A stretch of 64,000 nucleotides of DNA from NCBI RefSeq assembly GCF_030683065.1, contig NZ_JAUXMX010000062.1, forward strand, positions 108,123-172,122, in the 5' to 3' direction. Position 1 is the first letter of the stretch. Each line of letters starts with the position of its first letter. The stretch comes from Pseudomonas sp. GTDB lineage: Bacteria > Pseudomonadota > Gammaproteobacteria > Pseudomonadales > Pseudomonadaceae. Below are positions 1 to 8,314 of the stretch, piece after piece. Both the position numbers and the translations under genes were made by a program. The notes beneath the pieces are model-generated. The model ran no database searches. It saw only the letters and a program-made list of their open reading frames with translations, and had not been told where the DNA came from.

Positions 1-160
1 TGCGGCACCTGGCCGATTCCTCCGGCTGCGCCGTTACGGCGCGGGGCGCAGTGCTGTGACCGGCTTTTGTGCAGGATTTTTCTATGGTGGTAGGCGCTGC
101 GACCCGCCGTGCAGCAATCTTGAAAATCTAACCCTTGTAAATCAGCTAGTTAAAAATTTA

Positions 161-176
161 TGGCACATTCCATGCT
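161..176 (+). promoter_or_regulatory. sigma54-type promoter for the dmm operon
   Basis: The sequence TGGCACATTCCATGCT carries GG at -24 and GC at -12 with the exact ten-base gap of the RpoN consensus. It lies about 95 bases upstream of the dmmA start, so transcription would begin near position 187. This fits nitrogen-controlled expression of dimethylamine oxidation. No NtrC-like enhancer was recognised. Confidence 0.7.
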
Positions 177-184
177 TTCTTTTA

Positions 185-201
185 AGGAACAAATTGTTCC
201 T
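185..201. promoter_or_regulatory. 17-bp palindrome next to the dmm start site
   Basis: AGGAACAAATTGTTCCT is a perfect palindrome (8-base arms around a central A) at the expected transcription start of the sigma54 promoter. Its symmetry and position suggest an operator for a dimeric regulator. No regulator gene is adjacent, so the binder is unknown. Confidence 0.4.
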
Positions 202-270
202 GCTGGGAATTAATCTGCAGGCGAATTGCTTCTCCATAGATGAACAGGCGCGCTGCACAGGAGGCTTTTC

Positions 271-831
271 ATGAGTACGCAAGCGGTACAACCGCTGTTC
301 AGTACACCGGTCTACCAACGCCAGCCGCATGAGCTGCCGGCGACCCGGCGGCTGCTGGTCAGCCAGACCCTCGAGCATGCCGAGGTCGATGCGCTGCGCG
401 CGGCCTTGCAGGCCCATGCCGAACCCTTGCAGGTGCTGGCGCTGGGCGACAGCCGCGGGGCGGGCGAGGGCGGTGAGCTGTTCGCTGCGCAGGAGGCACT
501 CGAGCACCAGTTGCGGGCGCTGCTGCGCGCCGCACCGGTCGGCACCCGCCTGTACCTGTGTGGCGATGAATCGTTTATCTGGCAGTGCTGCGCGATCGCG
601 CGCCAGGCCGGGCTGCAAGGCGAGGAGGTCGAGCTGTTCCGCCTTGGTGCGCGGCGCCGGTTGTACTGCGTGCATTGCTTCACCCTGCAGGACATCGCCG
701 ACGAGGCCGAGGTGGCCTGCGCGTGCTGCGGCGTGCACTTGCTGGTGCGTGCGCACTTTTCCCAGCGACTCGGCGCCTACATGGGCGTTTGCGTCGATCC
801 AGACAACCTGCATGGGGAGGCCCGGCCATGA
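271..831 (+). CDS. dmmA: Dimethylamine monooxygenase subunit DmmA
   Basis: This 186-residue protein matches the small DmmA subunit of the DmmDABC complex, which oxidatively demethylates dimethylamine to methylamine and formaldehyde. The C-terminal part has paired cysteines (C133/C136 and C150/C152/C153) resembling a metal-binding knuckle. A strong ribosome site (caggagg) precedes the ATG. It is the first gene of a tight dmmA-dmmB-dmmC-dmmD run behind a sigma54-type promoter, and its stop overlaps the next start (ATGA at 828). The call rests on the family resemblance together with the very specific neighbours. Confidence 0.85.
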   Translation: MSTQAVQPLFSTPVYQRQPHELPATRRLLVSQTLEHAEVDALRAALQAHAEPLQVLALGDSRGAGEGGELFAAQEALEHQLRALLRAAPVGTRLYLCGDESFIWQCCAIARQAGLQGEEVELFRLGARRRLYCVHCFTLQDIADEAEVACACCGVHLLVRAHFSQRLGAYMGVCVDPDNLHGEARP

Positions 832-1772
832 GTGCAGCGATTGAAGTGCGGGTTGCCGCCGTGCGCCAACTGACCCCGGTGGTGCGTGAATTCACCTTCG
901 AACCGGTGCAGGGACAGTTGCCCGGGTTCTCCTCCGGCAGTCATGTGGTGGTGCACATGCCGCTCGGCGAGCGCAGCCTGCGCAACGCCTATTCGTTGCT
1001 CAGTGACCCAGCCGACCGCCAGCGCTACCGCATCGCCGTGCGCCTGCAGGACGAGTCGCGCGGCGGCTCGCGCTTCATGCATGAGCAGGTCAAGGCGGGC
1101 GATCGCTTGCAGCTGTCGCCGCCGGCCAACCTGTTCGCACCGAGTTCGCTGGCGCGTCACCACCTGCTGATTGCCGGCGGTATCGGCATCACCCCGTTTC
1201 TCTCCTATTTGCCGGAACTGCAGGGCCGCGCCGCCAGCTTCAGCCTGCACTACGCGTTCCGTGGCGGCCTCACCGATGCCTACCTGGACAGCCTGCGAGT
1301 CAGCCTGGGGGCACGACTGCACAGCTATGACGCCGAGGCCGGCAGCTTTCTCGACCTCGCCGCGCTGCTCGGCGACCAGCCGTTGGGCAGCCACGTTTAC
1401 GTGTGTGGCCCGGCGAGCCTGATCGCTGCTGTGCGCGAGCAGGCAGCAAGACTCGGCTGGCCGGCCAGCCGCGTGCACTGGGAGGTGTTCGCCTCGCCCG
1501 AGCCTGGCCAGCCATTTGTCGCGCAGCTGGCGCGCAGTGGCCGGGCAATAGAGGTGGGCAGCGATTTCAGCCTGCTCGAAGCCCTCGAACAGGCCGGTGT
1601 CGAGGTGCCTAGCCTGTGTCGCGGCGGGGTCTGCGGCCAATGTGCAACCGCCTACCTGGACGGTGCCGTGGAGCACCGCGACGCCTTCCTGTCTGCTGCC
1701 GAGCGCAGCACCACCCTCATGCCTTGTGTCTCGCGTGGCCTTTGCGGCAGCGCGCTGTTGCTCGACCTTTAG
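828..1772 (+). CDS. dmmB: Dimethylamine monooxygenase reductase subunit DmmB
   Basis: A 314-residue flavin/iron-sulfur reductase of the phthalate dioxygenase reductase type, passing electrons from NAD(P)H to the DmmC haem subunit. Domains in order are a flavin-binding barrel (RNAYS at 52-56), a nucleotide-binding domain (GGIGITP at 117-123, CGP at 193-195) and a C-terminal plant-type 2Fe-2S domain with ligands C264, C269, C272 and C300. The ATG is chosen because it overlaps the dmmA stop and follows a GGGGAGG ribosome site; the longer frame upstream is antisense-like noise inside dmmA. Confidence 0.88.
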   Translation: MSAAIEVRVAAVRQLTPVVREFTFEPVQGQLPGFSSGSHVVVHMPLGERSLRNAYSLLSDPADRQRYRIAVRLQDESRGGSRFMHEQVKAGDRLQLSPPANLFAPSSLARHHLLIAGGIGITPFLSYLPELQGRAASFSLHYAFRGGLTDAYLDSLRVSLGARLHSYDAEAGSFLDLAALLGDQPLGSHVYVCGPASLIAAVREQAARLGWPASRVHWEVFASPEPGQPFVAQLARSGRAIEVGSDFSLLEALEQAGVEVPSLCRGGVCGQCATAYLDGAVEHRDAFLSAAERSTTLMPCVSRGLCGSALLLDL

Positions 1773-1781
1773 GAGTTCACC

Positions 1782-2807
1782 ATGCCTGTCACTTTCAAGC
1801 CGCTGGAAAGTTACCGCGACGATTTCAGCTACCGCAACAGTGCGGAGGCGATTCGCCGCTTTCCCTTTCCGTTCCCGGAAGACAGCTACATGTACTCGGT
1901 GAATATCGAACCGGCCACGCCGCGTGAGCCGGGCTCGATCTTCGCCCACTGGTTCGACATCGACGAGCACTACCTGTCCGAGATGGCCGAGCGTGGCATC
2001 GTGCTGGAGAAGGACCCCGAGCGTTGCCTGGTGATGCCGCACATGGCGCCGGCCGCCTGGGACACCCTGGAAATGCTGATGACCCACCTGGCGGCCGACT
2101 ACCCCGAGCACTTCGAATTGCAGCGCGATGGCGACCAGTGGCTGTGGATCAACCGCCCGCTGGGCATTGAACAGCGCTTCACCTTTGGCGACGCCAGCAC
2201 CTTGCCGTGCGAACCGCTGGAGTACATCACCCGCCAGGCCCAGGGTGATTTCGCTTTGCTCGATCAGCGCGACGGTAACCTGTTCATGGACGCCGGCATG
2301 GTCACCTGCCCGGCCGACTGGTCGATCAAGTTCGACGCCGGCATGAGCTTTACCCAGTGGCATGCGCCGGTGCCCATGGCCCACCAGCTGGGCGTGTTCG
2401 AACGGGCGCTGAAGTACCTGCTGAACATCCAGGTCGATCACCCGGTGCGTCGCCTGAACTGGACCATGACCATCAACCCGCGCATGGACACCTCCGCCGA
2501 GACCTTCCATGAGTGGGGGCATGAGCGCAGCCAGGTCACCGCGGCAAATGTCGCGAGCATGGTTCATCTGCGCGTCGAGCTGCAGTTCATGCCGCGCCTG
2601 CCGCGCAGCAATGCGTTGCTGTTCGGCATCCGCACCTACCTGATCAGCCTCGAACAGTTGGCCAGCAATCCAGCCTGGGCCTGCCGCCTGCATCGTGTGT
2701 TGCGCGACCTGCCCGACGCCATCGCCGACTACAAGGGCCTGACCCTCTACCGGCAGACCGTGGTCGACTGGCTCAGCCAGTACGACCCCGAAGTCGTCGC
2801 CGCCTGA
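1782..2807 (+). CDS. dmmC: Haem-dependent oxidative N-demethylase DmmC (DUF3445)
   Basis: A 341-residue protein of the DUF3445 family, the catalytic haem subunit of dimethylamine monooxygenase. It begins nine bases after the dmmB stop with the ribosome site taggag. Known members oxidise dimethylamine with O2 and release formaldehyde, which is handed to tetrahydrofolate by DmmD. No signal peptide or membrane segment is visible, so it should be cytoplasmic. The gene order dmmA-B-C-D makes the role secure even without a search. Confidence 0.88.
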   Translation: MPVTFKPLESYRDDFSYRNSAEAIRRFPFPFPEDSYMYSVNIEPATPREPGSIFAHWFDIDEHYLSEMAERGIVLEKDPERCLVMPHMAPAAWDTLEMLMTHLAADYPEHFELQRDGDQWLWINRPLGIEQRFTFGDASTLPCEPLEYITRQAQGDFALLDQRDGNLFMDAGMVTCPADWSIKFDAGMSFTQWHAPVPMAHQLGVFERALKYLLNIQVDHPVRRLNWTMTINPRMDTSAETFHEWGHERSQVTAANVASMVHLRVELQFMPRLPRSNALLFGIRTYLISLEQLASNPAWACRLHRVLRDLPDAIADYKGLTLYRQTVVDWLSQYDPEVVAA

Positions 2808-2864
2808 TTCGTCTGGCGCGCGGCCAACGGGCGGCGCGCCTCCACACTGTCAAAGGAGAACTAC

Positions 2865-3998
2865 ATGGCCAATTCCTGGCGCATTTCCGCCCTTGCCGAA
2901 CGGCATCGGGCACTCGGTTCCACGCTTGAAGACTGGAACGGCATGGGCACCGCCTGGACCTACACCGCAGTCGACCTGGCCGATGCCCATGAAGCGATCC
3001 GCACCCGCGCCGGCCTGATGGACGTGTCCGGGCTGCGCAAGGTGCATTACGTCGGCCCGCATGCCGAGTCCCTGCTGGAGTACGCCACCAGCCGCGATAT
3101 TTCCAAGGTCTATCCGGGCAAGTCGGTGTACGCCACCCTGCTCAACGAAGCCGGTAAGTTCGTCGATGACTGCGTGATCTACCGCACCGGGCCGAACGCT
3201 TTCATGGTGGTGCACGGTGCCGGCAACGGCTACGAGATGCTGGTGCGCTGGGCCCAGGGTCGGCAGGTGGCGATCCTGTTCGACGACGACCTGCACGACC
3301 TCTCGCTGCAGGGCCCGCTGGCGGTGGATTTCCTCGCCGAGCATGTGCCGGGCATCCGCGACCTGGCGTACTTTCATCATGTGCAGACCAAGCTGTTCGG
3401 CTGCCCGGTGATGATTTCGCGCACCGGTTATACCGGCGAGCGTGGCTATGAAATCTTCTGCAAGGCCGCCGATGCGCCGCTGATCTGGGACAGCATTCTC
3501 GACCAGGGCAAGGCGCTGGGCATCATCCCTTGTCCGTTCACCGCGCTGGACTGGCTGCGGGTGGAAAGCTCGCTGCTGTTCTTCCCCTACGACAACTCGG
3601 AGAAGTACCCCTTCGCCGACCAGCCAGCCGGCGACACCCTGTGGGAGCTGGGCCTGGACTTCACCGTATCGCCAACCAAGAGCGAATTCCGCGGCGGCCT
3701 GGAGCATGCGCGGCTGAAGGGCAAGGAGCGCCTGAGGATTTTCGGCGTCCTGCTCGACGGCGATCAGGCCGCTGCCGAGGGCGACAGCCTGTGGGCCGAC
3801 GGCAAGCAGGTGGGGGTGATCACCTGCGCCATGTATTCGCGTCTGACCGGTAAATCCATGGCCATCGCGCGCCTGGATGTGACCTACGCCGAGCAGGGTT
3901 GCGCGCTGCAGGTGCAAGGCAGCCTGCAGGTCGGTGCGATTGCCCACACGCTGCCGTTCGATGATCCAGAGAAAACCAAACGCACCGCCAAGGGTTAG
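2865..3998 (+). CDS. dmmD: GcvT-like tetrahydrofolate protein DmmD
   Basis: A 377-residue aminomethyltransferase (GcvT) family protein with the N-terminal folate-binding domain and the C-terminal barrel domain. Known DmmD proteins capture the formaldehyde made by DmmABC as methylene-tetrahydrofolate, protecting the cell and feeding C1 metabolism. It starts 57 bases after dmmC with a strong aaaggag ribosome site and closes the operon. It is not the glycine-cleavage T protein: no gcvH or gcvP is nearby, and the neighbours are demethylase subunits. Confidence 0.85.
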   Translation: MANSWRISALAERHRALGSTLEDWNGMGTAWTYTAVDLADAHEAIRTRAGLMDVSGLRKVHYVGPHAESLLEYATSRDISKVYPGKSVYATLLNEAGKFVDDCVIYRTGPNAFMVVHGAGNGYEMLVRWAQGRQVAILFDDDLHDLSLQGPLAVDFLAEHVPGIRDLAYFHHVQTKLFGCPVMISRTGYTGERGYEIFCKAADAPLIWDSILDQGKALGIIPCPFTALDWLRVESSLLFFPYDNSEKYPFADQPAGDTLWELGLDFTVSPTKSEFRGGLEHARLKGKERLRIFGVLLDGDQAAAEGDSLWADGKQVGVITCAMYSRLTGKSMAIARLDVTYAEQGCALQVQGSLQVGAIAHTLPFDDPEKTKRTAKG

Positions 3999-4059
3999 TG
4001 CCTGGAAAAACCGCTCGCCGATGGCGGCCGCCTCTGGGCGTGCGCTTGCGGCAGACGGT

Positions 4060-4172
4060 TTTTTTGTAGCCCGGAGGAAATCCGGGGGACGTCGGCGGGC
4101 TGAAAAATCGCTCCCGGATTGCCTCCGGGCTACGCGCGGGGAGCCTGGCTTACGGCAAGCACCCCGAGATGG
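4060..4172 (+). repeat. Dispersed hairpin repeat, copy 1 (partial)
   Basis: A run of T followed by gtagcccggaggaaatccgg, a spacer, and the complementary ccggattgcctccgggctac forms a long hairpin. The same unit occurs at 42.6 kb and, in reverse, at 56.8 kb. The downstream tail (gagatggtc) also matches copy 2. This copy lacks the 16-base inverted ends seen in copy 2. It lies between dmmD and the SMR gene and could act as a transcript-end structure. Confidence 0.75.
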
Positions 4173-4244
4173 TCATTCAATCGATGGGTGCGCTGCCGTT
4201 ATGGCCGGCGCATTGCCGCGCACACGGATTACTCGGGAGTCGAT

Positions 4245-4592
4245 ATGTTCAGTGGATTCAGCAGTGGTTGGGGTTTTTTGCTTTGCGCCGGCATCAGCGA
4301 GATCTGCTATGCCGCGATCATTCCGCGCACGCAAGGTTTCACCCGGCTGTGGCCGAGCCTGTATTGCGCGGTGTTCATCATCATCAGCCTGTATCTGCTG
4401 TCGCTGGCCATGCGCACATTGCCGGTGGGCACCGCGTACGCGGTGTGGGTGGGGATAGGCGCGGTGGGGACGGCGATCTACGGCATCGCGGTTCTCAACG
4501 AACCGGCGCACCTGGCGCGGCTGGCCTGCCTGGCTCTGATCGTCGCTGGGGTCATTGGTCTTAAATTGGTGAGTGTCAGCACGCCGCTCTAG
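4245..4592 (+). CDS. Small multidrug resistance (SMR) family transporter
   Basis: A 115-residue integral membrane protein with four predicted helices and the SMR signature: an early glutamate in the first helix (AGISEICYA, about residues 13-21) and a GTAYAVWVGIGAVGTA segment in helix 3. SMR proteins work as dimers and exchange protons for quaternary ammonium compounds or guanidinium. ATG 4245 is chosen for its GGGAG ribosome site; an upstream in-frame ATG would add 42 non-membrane residues. Export of quaternary amines would fit the neighbourhood, but the guanidinium subgroup is equally possible. No guanidine riboswitch was recognised upstream. Confidence 0.85.
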   Translation: MFSGFSSGWGFLLCAGISEICYAAIIPRTQGFTRLWPSLYCAVFIIISLYLLSLAMRTLPVGTAYAVWVGIGAVGTAIYGIAVLNEPAHLARLACLALIVAGVIGLKLVSVSTPL

Positions 4593-4638
4593 GCGCGCCC
4601 AGCCTGAGGCTTATCGCCGCGCAACAGGTGGCAACCAG

Positions 4639-4658
4639 GCGCCCTTCGCGGGCGCTTT
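4639..4658. terminator. Weak GC hairpin between convergent genes
   Basis: The segment gcgcccttcgcgggcgcttt makes a six- to seven-pair GC stem with a TTCG-type loop followed by a short T run. It lies between the converging SMR gene and the B3/4-domain gene and is a plausible terminator for the plus strand, though the T tract is short. Confidence 0.4.
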
Positions 4659-4683
4659 CGGCGTGGCTGATTATGTCGGTGGT

Positions 4684-5337
4684 TCAGGCTACGCGGCTGA
4701 GGTTGCTGGCGCAGCAGTGCATCAGGTCGGCCTTGAGGTCGCGGGCAACCTGCTGCAGGTACTCAGGCTCGGTGCCTGGGTGGCCCTGGACGATGAACAG
4801 TACGGTGCTGCTGTCCGGGGTCAGGGCGGTGGCAGCGCACTGGCGATATTCCATGCGACACAGCACCTGTCCGCGGGCATCGATGTAGGCGTATTCGCCG
4901 TTGGGCAGTATCTGGCTGGTGGCGCTGCCAAGGCCATGAAATGGCTCGCTGCCCTGGGTCAGGGTCAGGCTTACCGGCAGGTGCAGGCGTTGCAGGTCAT
5001 GCGCCCCGATCGACAGGCCGCTGTTCAGCGACCACTGGTTGTAGAGCTCGACAATCGGCGCAATCGAACGCAACGCGCCCTTGCGCAGGTAGTGGTCGAG
5101 CAGGGCCTGGGGCGAGGCGGGGAAGCGCTTGGGTGAGCGGCCCATGCGCACCCGTAAAGCATTGAAACCCTCCATCTGGCGCAGGCTGTGCTGAATGTCG
5201 AAGAGGCCGCGCAGGCGCGTCAGGCTGTTCTTCAGTGCGCTGCTGTAATGTTGGTTGTCCAGTGCGTGCAGGCTGAAGGCGATGGCTTGCAAGCCCAGGT
5301 TGGCTGGGGTGTTGAGACGAAATACGGGGTTGAACAT
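4684..5337 (-). CDS. B3/B4 tRNA-binding-domain protein
   Basis: A 217-residue protein resembling the B3/B4 domain of the phenylalanyl-tRNA synthetase beta chain, a stand-alone family (sometimes annotated as YgjM/EbsC-like editing proteins) with unproven function. The start at 5337 (MFNPVFRLN) is preferred; upstream codons overlap the small membrane-protein gene and look non-coding. Free-standing B3/4 proteins are proposed to act on mischarged tRNA. Its place between an SMR pump and amt gives no further clue. Confidence 0.65.
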   Translation of the reverse strand: MFNPVFRLNTPANLGLQAIAFSLHALDNQHYSSALKNSLTRLRGLFDIQHSLRQMEGFNALRVRMGRSPKRFPASPQALLDHYLRKGALRSIAPIVELYNQWSLNSGLSIGAHDLQRLHLPVSLTLTQGSEPFHGLGSATSQILPNGEYAYIDARGQVLCRMEYRQCAATALTPDSSTVLFIVQGHPGTEPEYLQQVARDLKADLMHCCASNLSRVA

Positions 5338-5384
5338 GGCAAATTCCAGGCGGGCCGGCACCCGCGGGTGCCGGCCGGTTGAGG

Positions 5385-5558
5385 TTACTTCTTGGTCATG
5401 GGGCTGTTGTAGCTGTGCTTCTCGTGGCGGATGGTGACCCAGATGGCGACTACCGTCACGGCAACTGCCACCAGCATAATCACGGCGAGTACGGCGGGTT
5501 TGTCGGCGAAGGTGAAGATACTGCTGGCACCTTCCCAACTGCTGATCGGACTGCTCAT
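5385..5558 (-). CDS. Small single-pass membrane protein downstream of amt
   Basis: A 57-residue peptide with one strong hydrophobic helix (about residues 20-42) and a basic, hydrophilic C-terminus. ATG 5558 follows an AGGAG ribosome site in a taggagaaatgcc context. It lies 54 bases after amt in the same direction, so probably shares its transcript. I do not recognise a family. Small companions of this kind occur beside some permeases, so an accessory role for Amt is an inference only. Confidence 0.6.
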   Translation of the reverse strand: MSSPISSWEGASSIFTFADKPAVLAVIMLVAVAVTVVAIWVTIRHEKHSYNSPMTKK

Positions 5559-5612
5559 GGCATTTCTCCTAGGTAGCGTGCGCGGTGGCTTGAGCACCGC
5601 GCACAAAGGGCA

Positions 5613-6989
5613 TCAGATGGCTTTTGCTGTGGCGGCGACCACGGTCGCACTGCTGGCAGAATCGCCGCTGATGTAAGTCGTGCTGGCGCCGGTAAGCGCC
5701 CACTCCGGGTAGGCTTGGGCGGGTACTTCGGTAAGATCCAGGCCGCGTTCTTCGGCGTGTGCCGGGACGCGCAGAACGCCCGCTTTCTTCATTGCCAGGG
5801 AGATCAGGTAGCCCGGGATGAAGCCCAGCAGAGCCAGCACCACGGCGCCGCCAGCCTGCCCGAGGAAGTTCACCGGCGGCACGCCTTCAGCCATGTTCGG
5901 GTAGCCGGCCAGGAAGATCCCGCTGATCACGAGACCGGCGAAACCACCGAAGCCGTGCACCGCAAAGGCGCCGACGGCGTCGTCGATCTGCTGCTTGACC
6001 AGGAACTTGTGCACCAGTGGCGCGGCTGCGGCTACGCCCATGCCGATCACGTAGGCCAGCGGCGGGTAGTAGACGTCGAGACCCGGTGCGACCGAGACGA
6101 TGCCGATCAGCCCGCCGGACATCATCCAGAAGGGTTCGCGGGTAGTCAGGTAGGCACCGATCAAACCACCGGCGAAGCCCATCAGGGTGTTGAAGGCGAA
6201 GGCCGAGAGGTTGGTCGGCTGGCCGTAGATGTTGGTCCACTGACCGCCGACGTTGTAGATGATGCAGCCGCCGAGGAAGCCGAAGAAGCCGACGATCACC
6301 AGCATCAGGCCGATTACGCTCATCGGCATGCTGTGGCCGACGATGGGGTTGGCGCTGCCGTTCGCGTTGAAACGGCCGATGCGTGCGCCGACGTTGATGA
6401 CCACGCCGAGGGTGAAGAAACCGGCGATGGTGTGTACGCAGCCGGCGGCGCCGACGTCATGGAAGCCCCATTGGGTGGTCAGCCAGCCGCTCGGGTGCCA
6501 GCTCCAGGCTGCGCCGAGAATCCACACGCCGGAACCGAGAATGATTGCCAGAATAATGAAGGCGCTCATGCGTGTGCGCTCGATAAGCGCCCCGGACATG
6601 ATCGAGGCTGTCGTGGCGGCGAACAGCGCGAACGCACCCCAGAAGATCCCGGTGGCGTTGTCCTCGACGTTCGGGCCCATAGCTCCGCTCCACGGCAGGC
6701 TTGCCGCAGCGGCTTCCATGTCGAGGGTGAAGCCAGCGGAGAAGCCGTTGTAAATGAACCAGCCGAAAAAGAAGAAGGTGGGCACGATAAAGGCGAACGC
6801 GAGGATGTTTTTCACCCCGGCAGTCAGCACGTTTTTCAGACGCGAGGCGCCGATCTCATAGGACAGAAAACCGGCGTGGATGATCATCATCAGCGCGATA
6901 CACCACCAATAGAAGATTTCCATATTGATGGTGCCGGACATCTGCACGAGCGCGTTTAGCTCTTCCAGTGTGGGAGTTGCCTGTTCCAT
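5613..6989 (-). CDS. amt: Ammonium transporter Amt
   Basis: A 458-residue Amt/Rh family channel with about eleven membrane helices. Family signatures are visible, including GAALIERTRM-type sequence around helix 3 and the conserved histidine-bearing GFHDVGAAGCVHTIAG segment. It moves ammonium/ammonia across the inner membrane. No glnK is adjacent, which is unusual for amtB in proteobacteria and suggests a second, specialised copy. A near-perfect sigma54 promoter lies about 120 bases upstream. Its position beside TMA and DMA demethylases suggests recapture of ammonium from methylamine breakdown. Confidence 0.93.
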   Translation of the reverse strand: MEQATPTLEELNALVQMSGTINMEIFYWWCIALMMIIHAGFLSYEIGASRLKNVLTAGVKNILAFAFIVPTFFFFGWFIYNGFSAGFTLDMEAAAASLPWSGAMGPNVEDNATGIFWGAFALFAATTASIMSGALIERTRMSAFIILAIILGSGVWILGAAWSWHPSGWLTTQWGFHDVGAAGCVHTIAGFFTLGVVINVGARIGRFNANGSANPIVGHSMPMSVIGLMLVIVGFFGFLGGCIIYNVGGQWTNIYGQPTNLSAFAFNTLMGFAGGLIGAYLTTREPFWMMSGGLIGIVSVAPGLDVYYPPLAYVIGMGVAAAAPLVHKFLVKQQIDDAVGAFAVHGFGGFAGLVISGIFLAGYPNMAEGVPPVNFLGQAGGAVVLALLGFIPGYLISLAMKKAGVLRVPAHAEERGLDLTEVPAQAYPEWALTGASTTYISGDSASSATVVAATAKAI

Positions 6990-7050
6990 TACTAAGTCCT
7001 CGATGCAATTTTAGGAATGCGTTTTATTCGGCAGATCGAGAGGTGAAGGC

Positions 7051-7075
7051 ATGCCCTAAGGGCTTTTTTTATTTA
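7051..7075 (+). terminator. Hairpin with T run upstream of amt
   Basis: gccctaagggc followed by seven T residues looks like a small intrinsic terminator on the plus strand. No plus-strand gene precedes it, and it lies in the untranslated leader of the minus-strand amt transcript, where it would only be a hairpin. Its role is uncertain. Confidence 0.25.
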
Positions 7076-7107
7076 CCGTGAGTTATAAAAAGTTCTCACT
7101 GAGAATT

Positions 7108-7123
7108 AGCAAAGCTTGTGCCA
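7108..7123 (-). promoter_or_regulatory. sigma54-type promoter for amt
   Basis: Read on the minus strand the site is TGGCACAAGCTTTGCT, essentially the RpoN consensus with GG and GC ten bases apart. It lies about 120 bases upstream of the amt start and downstream of the chemoreceptor gene, so amt can be transcribed on its own under nitrogen limitation. Confidence 0.8.
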
Positions 7124-7234
7124 TCTATGCTTTTCCATGCGTAACAACGGCTTATTGCAAGGTTGCTGCAGATGCTTACGGCAACGTTGCCCCGTTTCTG
7201 TTCGTTGCCGCCCGTGTGCGCCTGATCTTGGGGC

Positions 7235-8224
7235 TCAGTCGCGCTGCTGCAGCATGTTCTGGATCTGCTGCACCGACTCCTGGGTGCGCCGCGCCAGGTT
7301 GCGTACCTCATCGGCGACCACGGCGAAACCGCGACCCTGTTCGCCGGCACGGGCCGCTTCGATTGCCGCATTCAGTGCCAGCAGGTTGGTCTGGTCGGCG
7401 ACGCCCTTGATCGCTCCGGCCACTTTGGCGATCTGCCCGTAGGTGTTCTGGATGCTGCTCTGCTCGCGTTCGCGCAGGGCGTCGGCGGCTTTCTCATCGC
7501 TGATGTCGCGCACTGCGCCGATCACCCGCACCAGCACGCCATTGGCATCGCGCAGGCAGCGCCCGCGCTCGCGGTACCAGGTTTCGCCGCGGGTCTTGTG
7601 GCGCATGCGGTACTCGACGACATACGCCGGTTGGCCCTTGGGGTCGGCGATGTAGTCGCCGAACACCTGCATGACAGTCTTCAGGTCGGTGGGGTTGACC
7701 ACGGTAAAGAAGCTGTCCCAGCCATCGGCGAACTCCGCCTGGTTGTAGCCGATCAGGTGGCGAAACTGCTCGGACCAGCGGATCAGGTTCTTTGGGTGGT
7801 CGGCGTCGCCATTGACCACGCGCAGGTCCCAGCAACCTTCGGTGAGGGTTTGCTTGGTCAGCTCCCAGGCCTGTTCGTCCTGCTGCCAGCTCAACTGGCG
7901 AGCGGCGTTGCTGGCCAGTTCGGCGTGGCACTGTTGCAGTTGTTCGTCGAGTTGCCGGGTTTGCCGCTCGGTCGTGGCCAGTTGCTGGAGCAGTTGTTGA
8001 TAGTCCGCAGGGCTGCAGGGCGGCGCTGGCGTGGCCTGGGCCTTGCGCTGCAGATGCAGCTGTTCCTGCCAGCGCTGCGTCAACTGCTCGAAGAAGCCGA
8101 GCAGCTCAGGGTGGCGCTGCAGGTTGGAATGACTGCTGATCTGCGCCGGCTGTTCGGCCAGCAGTTGGCGCAACAGCGCGCTGAGGTCACTGGCCAGCTC
8201 CTTGGACTTGTCTTTGAACCACAT
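7235..8224 (-). CDS. Soluble PAS-domain chemoreceptor-like protein
   Basis: A 329-residue protein with no membrane helix. An N-terminal coiled segment with Gln-rich heptads (about 1-115) is followed by a PAS/PAC domain (about 120-235) and a very short methyl-accepting signalling region of roughly 70 residues containing the conserved tip (NLLALNAAIEAARAGEQG at about 280-297). Normal receptors have 200 or more residues here, so this is a minimal signalling hairpin. It lies 90 bases downstream of tdm on the same strand and may tune chemotaxis or a related signalling array to the metabolic state during TMA use. Confidence 0.8.
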   Translation of the reverse strand: MWFKDKSKELASDLSALLRQLLAEQPAQISSHSNLQRHPELLGFFEQLTQRWQEQLHLQRKAQATPAPPCSPADYQQLLQQLATTERQTRQLDEQLQQCHAELASNAARQLSWQQDEQAWELTKQTLTEGCWDLRVVNGDADHPKNLIRWSEQFRHLIGYNQAEFADGWDSFFTVVNPTDLKTVMQVFGDYIADPKGQPAYVVEYRMRHKTRGETWYRERGRCLRDANGVLVRVIGAVRDISDEKAADALREREQSSIQNTYGQIAKVAGAIKGVADQTNLLALNAAIEAARAGEQGRGFAVVADEVRNLARRTQESVQQIQNMLQQRD

Positions 8225-8314
8225 TGGCCACTTCTCCTCGCTGTGGTGAGATTTTTTTCACAAGCGTTGGGCGCTACAGCAGATGGCTAGCAATTATTCG
8301 GCCAGCTGCTGCGC

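Noticed and set aside
777..2693. 638-codon open frame antisense to dmmB and dmmC
   Set aside because: It is a high-GC shadow: no start signal, low-complexity His/Ala/Arg/Gln-rich translation, and the opposite strand holds clear enzyme genes.
4160..4244. Guanidine riboswitch upstream of the SMR gene
   Set aside because: No paired ACGR-loop hairpins or other guanidine riboswitch core was found in the leader.
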